From Xanthomonas sp. DAR 35659 (GTDB lineage Bacteria > Pseudomonadota > Gammaproteobacteria > Xanthomonadales > Xanthomonadaceae): DNA of 64,000 bases. The stretch covers positions 543,501 through 607,500 of the forward strand of contig NZ_CP162488.1 of the NCBI RefSeq assembly GCF_041242975.1. The letters run 5' to 3'. The notes under the pieces are model-generated. The model did no database searches, was not told the origin of the DNA, and worked only from the letters and a program-made list of their open reading frames with translations. The position numbers were made by a program, and so were the translations under genes. Positions 9,070 through 17,747 of the stretch are shown piece after piece (within the stretch, counting starts at the first letter, position 1; every line of letters starts with the position of its first letter).

Positions 9070-9915
9070 TCAGCCGAGCAGGGCGCCCAGGCGTTGCGCC
9101 GCGTCGCGCAGCGGCGGCAGCAGCTGCGTCTGCATCGTCTGCAGGTTGACGCGACCGGCCTGGGTGCCGATGTTGAGCGCGGCGACCACCTCGCCGCGGC
9201 GGTTGCGGACCGGTACCGCGATGGAGCGCAGGCCGATTTCCAGTTCCTGGTCGGTGAGCGAGGCGCCCTCGCGGCGTACCCGCGCCAGCAGTTCCAGGAA
9301 CGCGCGCTGGTCGGTGACGGTGCGCCCGGTACGCGGACGCAGCGGATTGCGCTCCAGGTAGCTCTCCAGCGTGTCGTGCGGCAGCGCCGCCAGCAGCACC
9401 CGGCCCATCGAGGTGCAATAGGCCGGCAGCCGGCTGCCGGCGCGCAGCCCGATCGACATGATGCGCACGGTTTCGGCGCGGGCGATGTAGAGCAGGTCGT
9501 CGCCGTCGAGCACGCCCATCGAGCAGGATTCGTGCACGGCGTCGCGCAGCGCGTCCAGCACCGGCTGCGCCGCGGCGGTCATCGACGAGGCGGCCACGTA
9601 GGCGCCGCCCATGCCCAGCACGCGCGGCAGCAGCACGTAGCCGCGGCCCTGCTCGCCGACGTAGCCGAGCCGGGTCAGGGTGTAGAGCACGCGTCGCACC
9701 GCCGCGCGCGAGATGCCGGTCGCGGCGCTGATCTGCGACATGGTGACCTCGCGCGGATGCTGCGCGAACACGCTGAGCACGGCCAGGCCGCGCGCCAGCG
9801 AGGTCATGAAGTCGGGATCGCCCTGCAGTCCGTCGATCTGCTGCATCAGCTCGTGGGTGAGCCCGCGCTCGGCGCGCGGCGTGCGCGGGCCTGCGGGTGC
9901 GGGGGAGTCGGCCAT
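9070..9915 (-). CDS. IclR-family regulator, probable PcaR/PobR type
   Basis: A 281-residue IclR protein. The N-terminal winged helix (about residues 40-105) contains SLARGLAVLSVFAQHPREVTM-like sequence and the recognition helix TGISRAAVRRVLYTL. The C-terminal GAF-like effector domain shows the usual SIGLRAGSRLPAYCTSMGRVLLA and LRSIAVPVRNRRGEVVAALNIG. IclR proteins of this subtype activate pca or pob genes in response to beta-ketoadipate or 4-hydroxybenzoate. Position at the end of the pca cluster and the PcaR-like operator at 2175 favour PcaR. A PobR role is not excluded. The start is ATG at 9915; an upstream ATG would add an atypical Arg-rich tail. Confidence 0.8.
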   Translation of the reverse strand: MADSPAPAGPRTPRAERGLTHELMQQIDGLQGDPDFMTSLARGLAVLSVFAQHPREVTMSQISAATGISRAAVRRVLYTLTRLGYVGEQGRGYVLLPRVLGMGGAYVAASSMTAAAQPVLDALRDAVHESCSMGVLDGDDLLYIARAETVRIMSIGLRAGSRLPAYCTSMGRVLLAALPHDTLESYLERNPLRPRTGRTVTDQRAFLELLARVRREGASLTDQELEIGLRSIAVPVRNRRGEVVAALNIGTQAGRVNLQTMQTQLLPPLRDAAQRLGALLG

Positions 9916-9952
9916 CGGCGGATCGGGCGCCCTGCGTGCGCGGCGTTGGAAA

Positions 9953-10028
9953 CCCCGCCATGGTAAGCGCTGCGCGTGGCCTGCGTGGGCCATGGCGGGG
10001 CAGGTGCCGGCCGATGCCGCCATGGCGG
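9953..10028. promoter_or_regulatory. Array of CCGCCATGG palindromes upstream of the IclR gene
   Basis: Upstream of the regulator start there is a perfect 11-bp inverted pair, CCCCGCCATGG (9953-9963) and CCATGGCGGGG (9990-10000). The self-complementary CCGCCATGGCGG follows at 10017-10028. All share the core CCGCCATGG. The spacing from the regulator start (about 40-110 bases) fits an autoregulatory control region. The sequence differs from the PcaR-like site at 2175, so another factor may bind here. Confidence 0.4.
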
Positions 10029-10136
10029 ACAGCGGCCGGCTGGATGGCGACGGACCGGCGCTCGCGCCGCTTGCCTGAACCCGTCCGTGCCGGGGCAACG
10101 GCAGTCCGGCGCGCCCGCGGCGCGGCACGCCGACGC

Positions 10137-10235
10137 CTACTTCTTCTTCTTTTCCTGCTTGGCCGCGCGCTTTTCCTTCAGCGTCTTGGTCGGCTGCTTC
10201 TTTTCGCTCTTCTTCTGATCCATGCCCTTGCTCAT
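10137..10235 (-). CDS. Small lysine-rich basic protein
   Basis: A 32-residue frame, MSKGMDQKKSEKK... ending in KQEKKKK, almost entirely Lys, Glu, Gln and Thr. The codon choice (AAG/GAA, few GC-rich residues) stands out sharply from the surrounding GC-rich DNA, which suggests real selection on the protein. An internal ATG at 10223 could be the start instead. I recall similar short basic proteins annotated as hypothetical in Xanthomonas; no function is known to me. It diverges from the RIO kinase gene. Confidence 0.55.
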   Translation of the reverse strand: MSKGMDQKKSEKKQPTKTLKEKRAAKQEKKKK

Positions 10236-10403
10236 GACACCCTCTGGACGATTTACACGTGAATGGCCGGCGGCGACCGCCGTGGCGGCGATCGCCGCCG
10301 CCACCTTACTCCGTTGGCGGACGCGCATCCCGCAATTTGTCGCCTGGCATCGATCCAGGCATGGGCCATAATCCGGTTTTCCCCAGAAGGTCACCCGCGT
10401 CCG

Positions 10404-11258
10404 ATGAAAACCCCCCAGGGCCTGCAGCCCTTGCTCGAGGACGGCGTCATCGACAGCGTGCTGCGCCCGCTCAAGAGCGGCAAGGAGGCCGCCGTGTACG
10501 TGGTCCAGGCCGGCGACGAGGTGCTGTGCGCCAAGGTCTACAAGGACATGGCGCAGCGCAGTTTCCAGGCGCGCGTGCAGTACCAGGAAGGGCGCAAGGT
10601 GCGTGGCAGCCGCCAGGCGCGGGCGATGGGCAAGGCGACCAAGTTCGGCCGCCGCGAACAGGAAGCGGCCTGGAAGGACACCGAGGCCAACACCCTGTAT
10701 CAGCTGGTGGACGCCGGCGTGCATGTGCCGCAGCCGCGCGGCTACTTCCACGGCGTGCTGCTGATGGACCTGGTCACCGATGCCGACGGGCAGAGCGCGC
10801 CGCGGCTGGGCGAGGTGGAGCTGGAGCCGGAGCAGGCGCGCGCGTTCCATGCGCAGTTGGTCGGCGATGTGGTGAAGATGCTGTGCCTGGGCCTGGTGCA
10901 CGGCGACCTGTCCGAATACAACGTGCTGGTCGCCGCCGACGGCCCGGTCGTGATCGACTTCCCGCAGGTGGTCAGCGCCGGCGGCAACAACGCCGCGCGC
11001 GCCATGCTGCTGCGCGACGTGCACAACCTGCGCGATTGCCTGGGCCGCTTCGCCCCCGAGCTCAACCAGACCTACTATGGCGAGGAGATGTGGGCGCTGT
11101 ACGAGAAGGGCGAGCTGCGCCCGGACAGCGCGCTCACCGGCCGCTTCGTGTTCGACACCCACCGTGCCGACGTGCGCGCGGTGCGCGAGTCGATCGAGGA
11201 CGCGCGCCAGGAAGCGATCATCCGCCAGCAGGGGCGCGAGGCCGCGGCCGAGGACTGA
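10404..11258 (+). CDS. RIO-type serine protein kinase
   Basis: A 284-residue bacterial RIO kinase. The ATP lysine is K44 in LCAKVYKD, after the small GKEAAVY loop that replaces a classical glycine loop. The catalytic loop is VHGDLSEYNVLV and the metal-binding DFG equivalent is VIDFPQ. The RIO1-type insert between them, GKATKFGRREQEAAWKDTEA, is present. In archaea and eukaryotes these kinases act in ribosome maturation; the role in bacteria is unsettled. The start ATG at 10404 is preceded by AGAAGG 14 bases upstream. It appears to be a single-gene unit. Confidence 0.85.
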   Translation: MKTPQGLQPLLEDGVIDSVLRPLKSGKEAAVYVVQAGDEVLCAKVYKDMAQRSFQARVQYQEGRKVRGSRQARAMGKATKFGRREQEAAWKDTEANTLYQLVDAGVHVPQPRGYFHGVLLMDLVTDADGQSAPRLGEVELEPEQARAFHAQLVGDVVKMLCLGLVHGDLSEYNVLVAADGPVVIDFPQVVSAGGNNAARAMLLRDVHNLRDCLGRFAPELNQTYYGEEMWALYEKGELRPDSALTGRFVFDTHRADVRAVRESIEDARQEAIIRQQGREAAAED

Positions 11259-11816
11259 GGTCGCGCGGCGGCGCGCGTCGCTGCGGCGTGGAGGGATGCC
11301 GCGTGGGATGCGCCGAGGCGCAGGCGTGGTGACGCAGGCGGGTGGTTGTCCTGGTTTCGACAGATCGGGTGCGTGCGGGGTTTCTCGCTTCGATCGTCGC
11401 GGCTGAAGCCGCTCCTACAGGGGTGGGGAAGTGGGTGTGCAGGCCTCTGGCTGTTTGCGAGAGGCTTCCTTCCCGAAACATCGAAACGTCGAAACATGCA
11501 TCGGCCGCGCTGCGGAGAGGCATCGTTGCGGCCATTTGCAACGCGATGAAGATACCGCGGCGCTGGCACAGCACAGGACCGGTCGGCGCTCGACGGCCGT
11601 GCGCGAAAGCGCCCGAGGCAGCGAAAAATTCCTCCGGCGATCCCCCTCCGATACCGCCTCGTTGCAGCGCAGCAATGCCTATCTTTCGTCAATCTTTCTG
11701 CGCGCCGACAAAATTTGAAGCGGCAGCTGACTGGCATTTCGCAGCGGATATATCGCGGGAATATGTTTCATGTAGCGTTGCGCGCTTCGATCTTCCACGC
11801 CCTCGATTCGACGCTC
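11259..11816. other. Intergenic stretch with one REP arm
   Basis: I see no supportable gene in these 558 bases. One REP half-arm (GTCGCGGCTGAAGCCGCTCCTACAG, 11396-11420) lies about 140 bases after the kinase stop. The second half is less GC-rich than its surroundings, with runs such as CGAAACATCGAAACGTCGAAACATG, and probably contains the promoter of the efflux operon. No clear sigma-70 pair stands out. Confidence 0.6.
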
Positions 11817-13001
11817 ATGTTCGACGCCTTCGCCGCGCCTCGCTGTTTCATTTTCTATGGTTCCCTGCTGGTTCTGGCGATGGCGGCGGGCTGTTCGTCC
11901 ACCGCGCCGGCGCCGGCGCCGGTCAAGGTCGGCGTGCTGACGGTGCGCGCGCGGACCCTGCCGGTGGAACAGACCCTGCCTGGCCGCACCGTCGCCTACG
12001 AAGTGGCCGACGTGCGTCCGCAGGTCAACGGCCTGGTGCGGCAGCGGCTGTTCACCGAGGGCCAGGAGGTGCATGCCGGACAGGTGCTCTACCAGATCGA
12101 TCCGGCGCCGTACCAGGCGGCGTACGACACCGCGCGCGGACAACTGGCGCAGGCGCAGGCCGCGGTGCGCGCGGCGCGTCCCAAGGCCGAGCGCTACCGC
12201 ACCCTGGTCGGCCTGGACGCGGCCAGCAAACAGGACGCCGACGACGCGACGGCCGCGCTGGAGGAGGCGCAGGCCAACCTGGTGGCGGCGCAGGCCGCGC
12301 TGCAGGCGGCGCGGATCAATCTCGACTACACGCGGATCGCCGCGCCGATCTCCGGCACCATCGGCACCTCGGCCTACACCGCCGGCGCGCTGGTGACCGC
12401 GCAGCAGGACGCGGCGCTGACCCGGATCCAGCGGCTGGATCCGATCTACCTGGACGTGAGCCAGTCCAGCACGCAGCTGCTGGCCTTGCGCGAGCAACTC
12501 GACGCCGGCCGGATCCGGGCCGCCGACGGCAAGATCTCGGTGCAGGTGCGCTTGGAGGACGGCCGCCTCTATCCGCAGCCGGGCACGCTCGCCTTCGTCG
12601 GCAGCGCGGTCGATCCCGGCACGGGTGGCGTCACCCTGCGCGTGGTCGTGCCCAATCCGCAGCATCTGCTGCTGCCCGGCATGTACCTGCGCGCGGTGCT
12701 GCCGATGGCCACCGACGCGGGCGCGATCCTGGTGCCGCAACAGGCGGTGACCCGCGACAGCAAGGGCGAGCCGGTGGTCAAGCTGCTCGATGCGCACGAC
12801 CGGGTGGTGGAGCGCCACATCCGCACCGGCGACGCGATCGGCCACGACTGGGTGGTGGAGGACGGGCTCAAGCCGGGCGAGCGGCTGATCGTGGTCAACG
12901 GCAGCCGCGCCGAGATCGGCAAGCCGGCGCTGCCGCATGCGATCGATGCCGCCCAGCTCGCCGCCGCGCCGGCGGTGCCGGGCGACGCCCAGGCCGACTG
13001 A
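11817..13001 (+). CDS. RND efflux periplasmic adaptor lipoprotein
   Basis: A 394-residue AcrA/MexA-type membrane fusion protein. Starting at ATG 11817 it has a signal peptide ending in the lipobox LAMAAGC, so the cysteine would be lipidated. In order it shows a lipoyl-like barrel (VRPQVNGLVRQRLFTEGQEVHAGQVLYQID), an alpha-helical hairpin rich in Ala/Gln, the second barrel half (RIAAPISGTIGTS) and a beta-barrel with QPGTLAFVGSAVDPGTGGV. It links the inner-membrane pump to the outer-membrane channel. An earlier ATG at 11763 would add 18 residues before the signal. No regulator gene lies next to the operon. Confidence 0.88.
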   Translation: MFDAFAAPRCFIFYGSLLVLAMAAGCSSTAPAPAPVKVGVLTVRARTLPVEQTLPGRTVAYEVADVRPQVNGLVRQRLFTEGQEVHAGQVLYQIDPAPYQAAYDTARGQLAQAQAAVRAARPKAERYRTLVGLDAASKQDADDATAALEEAQANLVAAQAALQAARINLDYTRIAAPISGTIGTSAYTAGALVTAQQDAALTRIQRLDPIYLDVSQSSTQLLALREQLDAGRIRAADGKISVQVRLEDGRLYPQPGTLAFVGSAVDPGTGGVTLRVVVPNPQHLLLPGMYLRAVLPMATDAGAILVPQQAVTRDSKGEPVVKLLDAHDRVVERHIRTGDAIGHDWVVEDGLKPGERLIVVNGSRAEIGKPALPHAIDAAQLAAAPAVPGDAQAD

Positions 13002-13011
13002 GGACGCCCGC

Positions 13012-16000
13012 ATGTCGCGTTTCTTCGTCAACCACCCGGTGGTGGCCTGGGTCCTGGCCATCGTCGTCGTCCTGGTCGGCATGCTCGCCATCCACGCGCT
13101 GCCGATCGAGCGCTATCCGCAGATGGCGCCGCCGACCATCACCGTGCGCGCCACCTACACCGGCGCCTCGGCGCAGACCGTGGAGAACACCGTCACCCAG
13201 CTGATCGAGCAGTCGCAGCAGAGCCTGGACCACCTGCTGTACATGACCTCGACCAGCGCCTCGGACGGCACCGCGCAGGTCAACCTGGTGTTCGAGACCG
13301 GCACCAACGCCGACACCGCGCAGGTGCAGGTGCAGAACCAGTTGCAGTCGGTGATGTCGGTGCTGCCGCAGGCGGTGCAGCAGAACGGGCTGGTCATCAC
13401 CAAGTCCAGCGGCTCGCTGTTCGAGGTGGTCGCGTTCACCTCCGACGACGGCAGCATGGACAACTTCGATGTCGCCAACTACATGGAATCGAACATCGAC
13501 GACCAGATCAGCCGGGTCAGCGGCGTCGGCAACATCCAGCCGATGGGCTCGGAGTACGCCATGCGCATCTGGCTGGATCCGGAGAAGCTGCGCCAGTACG
13601 CGCTGATGCCCTCGGACGTGGAGAACGCGCTCCAGGCGCAGAACACCGACGTGTCGGCCGGCGAGATCGGCGGCCAGCCGGCGCTGCGCGGGCAGCGCCT
13701 GGACGCCACCGTGACCACCCGCAGCCGCCTGCACACGCCGGCGCAGTTCGGCGCGATCGTGCTCAAGAGCGATGCCGGCGGCGCGGTCGTGCGCCTGTCC
13801 GACGTGGCCCGGATCGGCCTGGGCCCGGAGACCTACGACAGCATCACCCGCTTCAACGGCAAGCCCTCCGCCTCGCTCGGCATCGAGCTCAACGCCGACG
13901 CCAACGCGGTGGAAACCTCCAAGGCGATCGATGCGCGCCTGCAGGAACTCAAGCAGTACTGGCCGCACGGCTTCAACTACCACATCGCCTTCAGCACCAC
14001 CCCGTTCGTCACCACCTCGATCAAGGAGGTGGTCATCACCCTGATCGAGGCGGTGCTGCTGGTGGTCGCGGTGATGTACCTGTTCCTGCAGAACTGGCGC
14101 GCCACGCTGATCCCGACCATCGCCGTGCCGGTGGTGCTGATGGGCACCTTCGGCGTGCTCGCCGCGTTCGGCTATTCGATCAACACCCTGAGCATGTTCG
14201 CGATGGTGCTGGCGATCGGTCTGCTGGTCGACGACGCCATCGTGGTGGTGGAGAACGTGGAGCGGGTGATGGGCCAGGAAGGCCTGCCGCCGAAGGAGGC
14301 CACGCTGCGCTCGATGCAGCAGATCGGCGGCGCGCTGGTCGGCATCGTGCTGGTGCTGACCGCGGTGTTCGTGCCGATGGCGTTCTTCAACGGCGTCACC
14401 GGCGTGATCTATCGGCAGTTCTCCATCACCATCGCCGCGTCGATGATCCTGTCGGTGCTGGTGGCGATGACCCTGACCCCGGCGTTGTGCGTGACCATCC
14501 TCAAGCCGCTGCACCAGGGCGAGGCGCCGATCGGCTCGCATGGCCGCCTGGGCTGGTTCTTCATCTGGTTCAACACCCGCTTCCGGCACCTGTCCGAGCG
14601 CTACCGCGCGCTGGTCGAGCGGGTGCTGGGCAGGCGCGCGCCCAGCGTGATCGCCTATGCGCTGCTGATCGCGGTCACCGGCGTGCTGCTGTGGCGCCTG
14701 CCCGGCGCGTTCCTGCCCGACGAGGACGAAGGCATGCTCAACGTGCTGGTCAAGTTGCCGGCCGGCGCCACCCTGGAGCAGACCCTGGCGGTGACCGATC
14801 GGCTGACCAAGGCCGCGCTGCACGAGCCGGGCGTGGGCTCGGTGCTGTCCTCGGCCGGCTTCAGCGTCACCGGCGCCGGCCAGAACGTCGGCATGGCGTT
14901 CGTGCGTTTGAAGGACTGGGACGAGCGCGACGACGATGCCACGACCATCGCCGACCACCTCAACAAGGCGCTGGCCGACGTGCCCGACGCGGAACTGTTC
15001 GTGACCTCGCCGCCGGCGATCACCGGCCTCGGCGACGCCTCCGGCTTCACCTTCGAGCTGATGGACTACGAAGGCGCCGGCCACGCCGCGCTGGTGGCGG
15101 CGCGCGACCGTTTGCTGCAACTGGCCGCGCACGACCCCAAGCTGCGCGACGTGCGCTACGCCAGCCTGGAGGACGCGCCGGTGTACGCGGTCAAGATCGA
15201 CGACGCCAAGGCGCAGGCCCTGGGTGTGGATCCGGGCGACATCAACGCCACGCTCAACAGCGCGCTCGGCGGCGACTTCGTCAACAACTTCATCTACAAG
15301 GGCCGCATCAAGAAGGTCTACGTGCAGGGCGACGCGCAGGCGCGCATGGCGCCGCAGGACCTGCCGCGCTGGACGGTGCGCAACGCCGCCGGCGGCATGG
15401 TGCCGATGTCCGCCTTCACCACCGCGCACTGGACCAGCGCGCCGGCGGCGCTGGAGCGCTACAACGGCGTGTCGGCGATGGAGCTCACCGGCCAGGCGGT
15501 GCCCGGGGTCAGTTCCGGCGCGGCGATGGACGCGATGGCCGAACTGAGCAAGCAACTGCCGCACGGCTTCGGCTTCGCCTGGTCGGACATGGCCTATCAG
15601 GAGAAACTGTCGGCCAACCAGGCACCGGCGCTGTACGCGATCTCGCTGCTGTTCGTGTTCCTGTGCCTGGTGGCGTTGTACGAGAGCTGGTCGATCCCGT
15701 TCGCGGTGATGCTGGCGGTACCGGTGGGCGTGTTCGGCGCGGCGCTGCTGATGACCGCGCGCGGGCTGGAGAACGACGTCTACTTCCAGGTGGGCCTGCT
15801 GACCACGGTCGGCCTGTCGGCCAAGAACGCCATCCTGATCGTGGAGTTCGCGCGCGACCTGGAGCGTCGCGGCGAAGCGCTGCTGGCGGCCACCCTGCAC
15901 GCGGTGCAGATGCGCCTGCGGCCGATCCTGATGACCTCGCTGGCGTTCCTGCTCGGCGTGCTGCCGCTGGTGTTCAGTCACGGCGCCGGCTCGGCCGCGC

Positions 16001-16140
16001 GCCGTTCGCTGGGCACCGGCGTGACCGGCGGCACGCTGGCGTCGATCACCCTGGGGCTGTTCTTCGTGCCGTTGTTCTACGTGCTGGTGCGGCGCCTGTT
16101 TCCGGGGCCTGCGCGCGTGCCGCAGGAGGCCACGCCATGA
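13012..16140 (+). CDS. RND multidrug efflux permease
   Basis: A 1042-residue HAE1-family proton/drug antiporter (AcrB/MexB type) of standard length. It begins MSRFFVNHPVVAWVLAIVVVL. The proton-relay acidic residues are in TM4 (MFAMVLAIGLLVDDAIVVVENVER) and a lysine is in TM10 (VGLSAKNAILIVEFA). Two periplasmic loops of about 300 residues follow TM1 and TM7. It starts ten bases after the adaptor stop and its TGA overlaps the ATG of the channel gene, so all three components are expressed together. Likely substrates are hydrophobic drugs, biocides or plant phenolics, which sequence alone cannot decide. Confidence 0.92.
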   Translation: MSRFFVNHPVVAWVLAIVVVLVGMLAIHALPIERYPQMAPPTITVRATYTGASAQTVENTVTQLIEQSQQSLDHLLYMTSTSASDGTAQVNLVFETGTNADTAQVQVQNQLQSVMSVLPQAVQQNGLVITKSSGSLFEVVAFTSDDGSMDNFDVANYMESNIDDQISRVSGVGNIQPMGSEYAMRIWLDPEKLRQYALMPSDVENALQAQNTDVSAGEIGGQPALRGQRLDATVTTRSRLHTPAQFGAIVLKSDAGGAVVRLSDVARIGLGPETYDSITRFNGKPSASLGIELNADANAVETSKAIDARLQELKQYWPHGFNYHIAFSTTPFVTTSIKEVVITLIEAVLLVVAVMYLFLQNWRATLIPTIAVPVVLMGTFGVLAAFGYSINTLSMFAMVLAIGLLVDDAIVVVENVERVMGQEGLPPKEATLRSMQQIGGALVGIVLVLTAVFVPMAFFNGVTGVIYRQFSITIAASMILSVLVAMTLTPALCVTILKPLHQGEAPIGSHGRLGWFFIWFNTRFRHLSERYRALVERVLGRRAPSVIAYALLIAVTGVLLWRLPGAFLPDEDEGMLNVLVKLPAGATLEQTLAVTDRLTKAALHEPGVGSVLSSAGFSVTGAGQNVGMAFVRLKDWDERDDDATTIADHLNKALADVPDAELFVTSPPAITGLGDASGFTFELMDYEGAGHAALVAARDRLLQLAAHDPKLRDVRYASLEDAPVYAVKIDDAKAQALGVDPGDINATLNSALGGDFVNNFIYKGRIKKVYVQGDAQARMAPQDLPRWTVRNAAGGMVPMSAFTTAHWTSAPAALERYNGVSAMELTGQAVPGVSSGAAMDAMAELSKQLPHGFGFAWSDMAYQEKLSANQAPALYAISLLFVFLCLVALYESWSIPFAVMLAVPVGVFGAALLMTARGLENDVYFQVGLLTTVGLSAKNAILIVEFARDLERRGEALLAATLHAVQMRLRPILMTSLAFLLGVLPLVFSHGAGSAARRSLGTGVTGGTLASITLGLFFVPLFYVLVRRLFPGPARVPQEATP

Positions 16141-17561
16141 GTTCTCGCGCGCACCGCCTGCTCGGCCTGGCCTGTGCCGTGGCGATGACCGGCTGCAGCC
16201 TGGCCCCGTCCTACGTGCGCCCGGCCACGCCGGTGCCGGCGCGCTTCGACAATGCGGCCGTCGCCACGCCCGCCGCGGACGACACGCTGCCGGCGTTGCC
16301 GGACTGGCGCGCGGTGTTTCTGGATCCGCGCCTGCGCCAGGTCATCGCCCAGGGCCTGGAGCACAATCGCGACCTGCGTGTGGCCATGCTCAGCATCGAC
16401 AAGGCGCGGGCGCAGTACCGGATCCAGCGCGCCGCGCTGGCGCCGTCGCTGGATGCCACCGCCAGCAGCGGTCGCCAGCGCACCAGCGCCAGCGCCAGCG
16501 ACAGCGGCAGTGCGCAGGTCGACAGCAGCGACACCCTGCAGGTCGGCATCAGCAGTTGGGAGCTGGATTTGTTCGGGCGCCTGCGCAGCCTCAACAACGA
16601 GGCGCTGGAGACCTGGCTGGCCAGCGCCGAGACCCAGCGTGGCGTGCGCCTGAGCCTGATCGGCCAGATCGCCGATGCCTGGCTGACGGTGGGCGCCGAC
16701 CAGCAACTGCTTAACCTCGCGCGGCAGACCCTGGACAGCCAGGAGCAGACGCTGCGGCGCAGCCGCGACCAGCACGCCAACGGCATCGGCTCGGGCCTGG
16801 ACCTGGCGCAGATCGAGAGCAGCGTGGACGCGGCACGGGTCGCCGTGGCGCGCGATGCCGCGCAACTCGCGCAAGACCGCAACGCCTTGCAGTTGCTGGT
16901 CGGCGTGCCGGTAGACGCGGCCTTGGTGCCGTCTGCCGACGTGATCGACGACGGCGTCGCGCTGGCACCGGTCCCGGCGCGCCTGCCGGCCGCCGTGCTG
17001 CTGCAGCGCCCGGACGTGCTCGCCGCCGAGCATGCGCTGAAGGCGGCCAACGCCGACATCGGCGCGGCGCGCGCGGCGTTCTTCCCGAGCCTGACCTTGA
17101 CCGCATCGAGCGGACGCGGCAGCGATGTGCTGTCCACGCTGTTCTCGGCCGGATCGCGGACCTGGTCGTTCGTGCCCAGCATCACCGCGCCGATCTTCCA
17201 TGCCGGCGCGCTGAAGGCCTCGCTGGACGCATCGAAGATCGGCAAGGACATCGCCGTGGCCCAATACGAGAAGGCGATCCAGAGCGCCTTCGCCGACGTC
17301 GCCGATACGCTGGCGCAGCGCGACCAGCTCGACGCGCAACTGGCCGCGCAACAGGCGCTGGTCGAGGCGACGCGGCGCAGCCACGACCTGGCCGAGGCGC
17401 GTTATCGCGTCGGCGCCGACGGCTATTTGCAGGTGCTGGACGCGCAGCGTTCGCTGTTCGCCGCACAGCAGGACCTGATCGCCCTGCGGCTGCAGGACGA
17501 CAGCAACCGAGTCGCGCTGTACACGGCGCTGGGCGGCGGCGCGGACGCGACGGCGCGATGA
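16137..17561 (+). CDS. RND efflux outer-membrane channel lipoprotein
   Basis: A 474-residue NodT/OprM-family trimeric channel. The signal peptide ends in VAMTGCSLAPSYVRP, the hallmark lipobox and N-terminus of OprM homologues. Two repeated TolC-type halves follow, each with long helices and a beta-barrel strand pair; AERYRVGADGYLQVLDAQRSLF-like sequence marks the second repeat. It is coupled to the pump gene by a four-base overlap. Its 3' end converges on mnmG with a REP palindrome between them. Confidence 0.9.
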   Translation: MSSRAHRLLGLACAVAMTGCSLAPSYVRPATPVPARFDNAAVATPAADDTLPALPDWRAVFLDPRLRQVIAQGLEHNRDLRVAMLSIDKARAQYRIQRAALAPSLDATASSGRQRTSASASDSGSAQVDSSDTLQVGISSWELDLFGRLRSLNNEALETWLASAETQRGVRLSLIGQIADAWLTVGADQQLLNLARQTLDSQEQTLRRSRDQHANGIGSGLDLAQIESSVDAARVAVARDAAQLAQDRNALQLLVGVPVDAALVPSADVIDDGVALAPVPARLPAAVLLQRPDVLAAEHALKAANADIGAARAAFFPSLTLTASSGRGSDVLSTLFSAGSRTWSFVPSITAPIFHAGALKASLDASKIGKDIAVAQYEKAIQSAFADVADTLAQRDQLDAQLAAQQALVEATRRSHDLAEARYRVGADGYLQVLDAQRSLFAAQQDLIALRLQDDSNRVALYTALGGGADATAR

Positions 17562-17629
17562 GCGCCGAGCCAATGCCAATGCCGCGCACCGTTCCGATCT
17601 GGCCGTCCTGGCCGGCGCGGCGCTGCCTG

Positions 17630-17699
17630 CTGTAGGAGCGGCTTCAGCCGCGACAGGCCTTGCCGATACCCCCTGTCGCGGCTGAAGCCGCTCCTACAG
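17630..17699. repeat. REP palindrome between convergent genes
   Basis: CTGTAGGAGCGGCTTCAGCC... and its inverted copy ending GCTCCTACAG enclose a short loop. The element lies between the convergent 3' ends of the efflux channel gene and mnmG, where it could act as a two-way terminator or mRNA end protector. It is the same family as the copies at 6375 and 22920. Confidence 0.9.
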
Positions 17700-17747
17700 G
17701 GAGCGGCGCGGGCACTCGCAAAAACGCACGCGGCATCTGCCCCGCGC

